Below, in pieces: positions 63,024 through 64,000 of a stretch of 64,000 nt of DNA (position 1 is its first letter; every line of letters starts with the position of its first letter). The stretch is taken from contig NZ_JAWCUD010000011.1 in the NCBI RefSeq assembly GCF_032461945.1, positions 124,001 to 188,000 of the forward strand, written 5' to 3'. A program made the position numbers and the translations under genes. This stretch comes from Paenibacillus_E violae (GTDB lineage Bacteria; Bacillota; Bacilli; Paenibacillales; NBRC-103111). The notes under the pieces were generated by a model. That model was given only the letters and a program-made list of their open reading frames with translations, did no database searches and was not told the origin of the DNA.

Positions 63024-63094
63024 ATATATCAGCATATAAAGACAAAACCACTCCTTCCAATGGAGTGGTTCTTTGGATAGAACTTGTCTTTTAT
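63024..63094 (-). repeat. two-copy repeat with terminator hairpin (copy b)
   Basis: Reverse-orientation copy of 51741-51814 including the hairpin AAACCACTCC / GGAGTGGTT and flanking ATATATCAGCATATAAAG. The gene that preceded it in copy a is absent here. The surrounding 62.9-63.24 kb has no supported gene. Confidence 0.75.
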
Positions 63095-63243
63095 CGTACT
63101 TTTTCTTTTCTCCGCAAAAAATTAAAGTTATGCTCCCGTTTAACATTTTCATCCGATTTGATTTTTTCGAAATTATTCATAGTACTTATCCAGAAGGAGA
63201 TTAGAAAAATTAAAGAATGAATAATGAAATCATATGTGTGATG

Positions 63244-63348
63244 TCAATCTTTAGCGTTGTAAAAATCAAGTTTTTCAAAAATAGGTTCTAAAATAAACGC
63301 ACCTACATACCACTTCTCACTGTGGGTATCGATCGGTTTCCTATAATC
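63244..63348 (-). pseudogene. C-terminal gene fragment
   Basis: After in-frame stops the sequence reads DYRKPIDTHSEKWYVGAFIL then EPIFEKLDFYNAKD and a TGA. It is protein-like but has no start, and lies just after a partial cassette repeat. Confidence 0.4.
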
Positions 63349-63371
63349 TTATTAATACGAGTAACGCGTCT

Positions 63372-63402
63372 ACCACCAAGCTATAATGCCCGTTAATTTA
63401 AT
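63372..63402 (-). repeat. cassette-type repeat, copy 18, end fragment
   Basis: Only the left core and its flank remain: CCACCAAGCTATAATGCCCG followed by TTAATTTAATC. On the minus strand this is the AACGGGCA...TATAGCTTGGTGG end seen in copies at 47646, 49656 and 51902. Confidence 0.7.
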
Positions 63403-63752
63403 CAGTTGGAATATACTCCTCCCTGCCTTCCGTCGGGAATGGGGATGCCGTAACCAGATTTATTTCGGTCCTTGGGTCCGATATTATGACCAGCCGTGTA
63501 GTCTTCCGCTTTGTTCATGAAATCCCGGTTTATTGGGACGATCCTTTCGTCCAGTTTGCTTACGGTGCTGTTCGGCAAAAATATCACCACCACGAATTCG
63601 TACAGCATGGCATGGGTATGCGCCGTTCTAGGTGTTTTCAAAAATTTTGACTCTGCGGCGGCTGCCAGATTGAAAAAGAGACTGCCAGAGGGTGGAACGG
63701 GCTGAGTTTGGGGACACAACAGGCAATACAGGCACCACGTGCGATTTACCAT
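63402..63752 (-). CDS. hypothetical protein, uncertain
   Basis: This 116-codon frame begins right after the Ger(x)C stop. The last 70 residues look protein-like (NKAEDYTAGHNIGPKDRNKS, then GYGIPIPDGRQGGVYSN); the first 45 do not. Its TGA directly precedes a repeat end, as for other array genes. The 5' part may be foreign or the frame spurious. Confidence 0.35.
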   Translation of the reverse strand: MVNRTWCLYCLLCPQTQPVPPSGSLFFNLAAAAESKFLKTPRTAHTHAMLYEFVVVIFLPNSTVSKLDERIVPINRDFMNKAEDYTAGHNIGPKDRNKSGYGIPIPDGRQGGVYSN

Positions 63753-63753
63753 A

Positions 63754-64000
63754 TTATCCCGCTTTATAAGTTCCCGAATGCTCTAGGAACAAATGGATAT
63801 TCACCTTCAATGCAGGTTTGACTTCTGGTGAACGGTAAATTTCACGCCATTGTCGAAGATCATATTTATACATTTCCTTCCCTAAATTCAGCAAATCAGT
63901 GTTGGATTTTTTACCCAGTTGAAAAGTTTCCATGATCTCATTGCGTATCATTTTGTCTGCAGCCGCCCTCAGCTCTTCTTTGGAGAATTGACCATTCCCC
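63754..64000 (-). CDS. Ger(x)C family spore germination protein, C-terminal part
   Basis: The frame runs off the right window edge. Its 81 visible residues (FSKEELRAAADKMIRNEIME to DLLNLGKEMYKYDLRQW and LKVNIHLFLEHSGTYKAG) match the C-terminal domain of GerAC-type lipoproteins, subunits of nutrient germinant receptors. The gerA- and gerB-type genes would be expected to the right. Confidence 0.75.
   Translation of the reverse strand, partial: GNGQFSKEELRAAADKMIRNEIMETFQLGKKSNTDLLNLGKEMYKYDLRQWREIYRSPEVKPALKVNIHLFLEHSGTYKAG

Noticed and set aside
62726..63220. A 164-codon plus-strand frame after the DUF5667 gene
   Set aside because: It overlaps that gene by 158 bases in another frame and then runs through the inverted duplicate at 63024-63094; composition is not protein-like.

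Overview
The window looks like chromosomal DNA of a spore-forming, moderately low-GC Gram-positive bacterium, most likely Paenibacillus or a close relative. The evidence is strong AGGAGG-type ribosome sites before most genes, a YjcZ-type small sporulation protein, a Ger(x)C germination-protein end, a DUF3231 gene, YesM/YesN-type two-component systems, an OpuA glycine betaine transporter with its GbsR-type regulator, and stalk-domain secreted proteins. No rRNA, tRNA or CRISPR array was seen.

About 0-11 kb (minus strand) is a sialic acid / N-acetylmannosamine island: a YesM-type kinase and an AraC-type response regulator, an ABC importer (two permeases and a lipoprotein, no ATPase), then nanA, nanE, a ROK kinase, a YhcH/DUF386 protein and a GXSXG acetylesterase. 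About 11-26 kb holds transport and central metabolism: an ArsB/NhaD-type permease behind a structured leader, opuAA-AB-AC with divergent gbsR and two clear operators, a CPA1 antiporter, an HPr-like protein without the catalytic histidine, and an operon of malic enzyme plus a tripartite tricarboxylate transporter (tctC-tctB-tctA), divergent from a CitS/MalK-type two-component pair. About 27-33 kb holds an alpha/beta hydrolase, an MFS transporter, a LysR regulator, methylglyoxal synthase, an aldo/keto reductase remnant and a cytochrome P450.

The most unusual region runs from 33.2 to about 53 kb, with outliers to 63.4 kb. Small unrelated genes, nearly all on the minus strand, are each followed by a roughly 90-base structured repeat, and every repeat points the same way. 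A unit has a core (CCGTTAGTTGAACGG-like) at one end, a variable GC-rich hairpin (often GGCAGCCG/CGGCTGCC) and a second CGTTAG core at the other end. At least 14 fairly complete and four partial copies were found. Two genes use a repeat core as their stop codon. The layout resembles an integron cassette array, but no IntI-type integrase is present. The genes are typical cassette cargo (DinB-like, immunity-like, UPF0158, small membrane proteins), and many are broken by frameshifts at A tracts, amber codons, chimeric joints or truncation. A five-gene Opp-type ABC operon with a CRE in front, probably for oligosaccharides, sits inside the array.

About 53-64 kb holds an MRJP/yellow-family protein, a fatty acid desaturase coupled to a tiny membrane protein, a cold-shock protein, a tyrosine recombinase preceded by four copies of a putative binding half-site, a zinc alcohol dehydrogenase, several gene remnants (one of a defence-type protein fused to a repeat), a stalk-domain protein divergent from a DUF5667 protein, and the 3' end of a Ger(x)C gene at the window edge.
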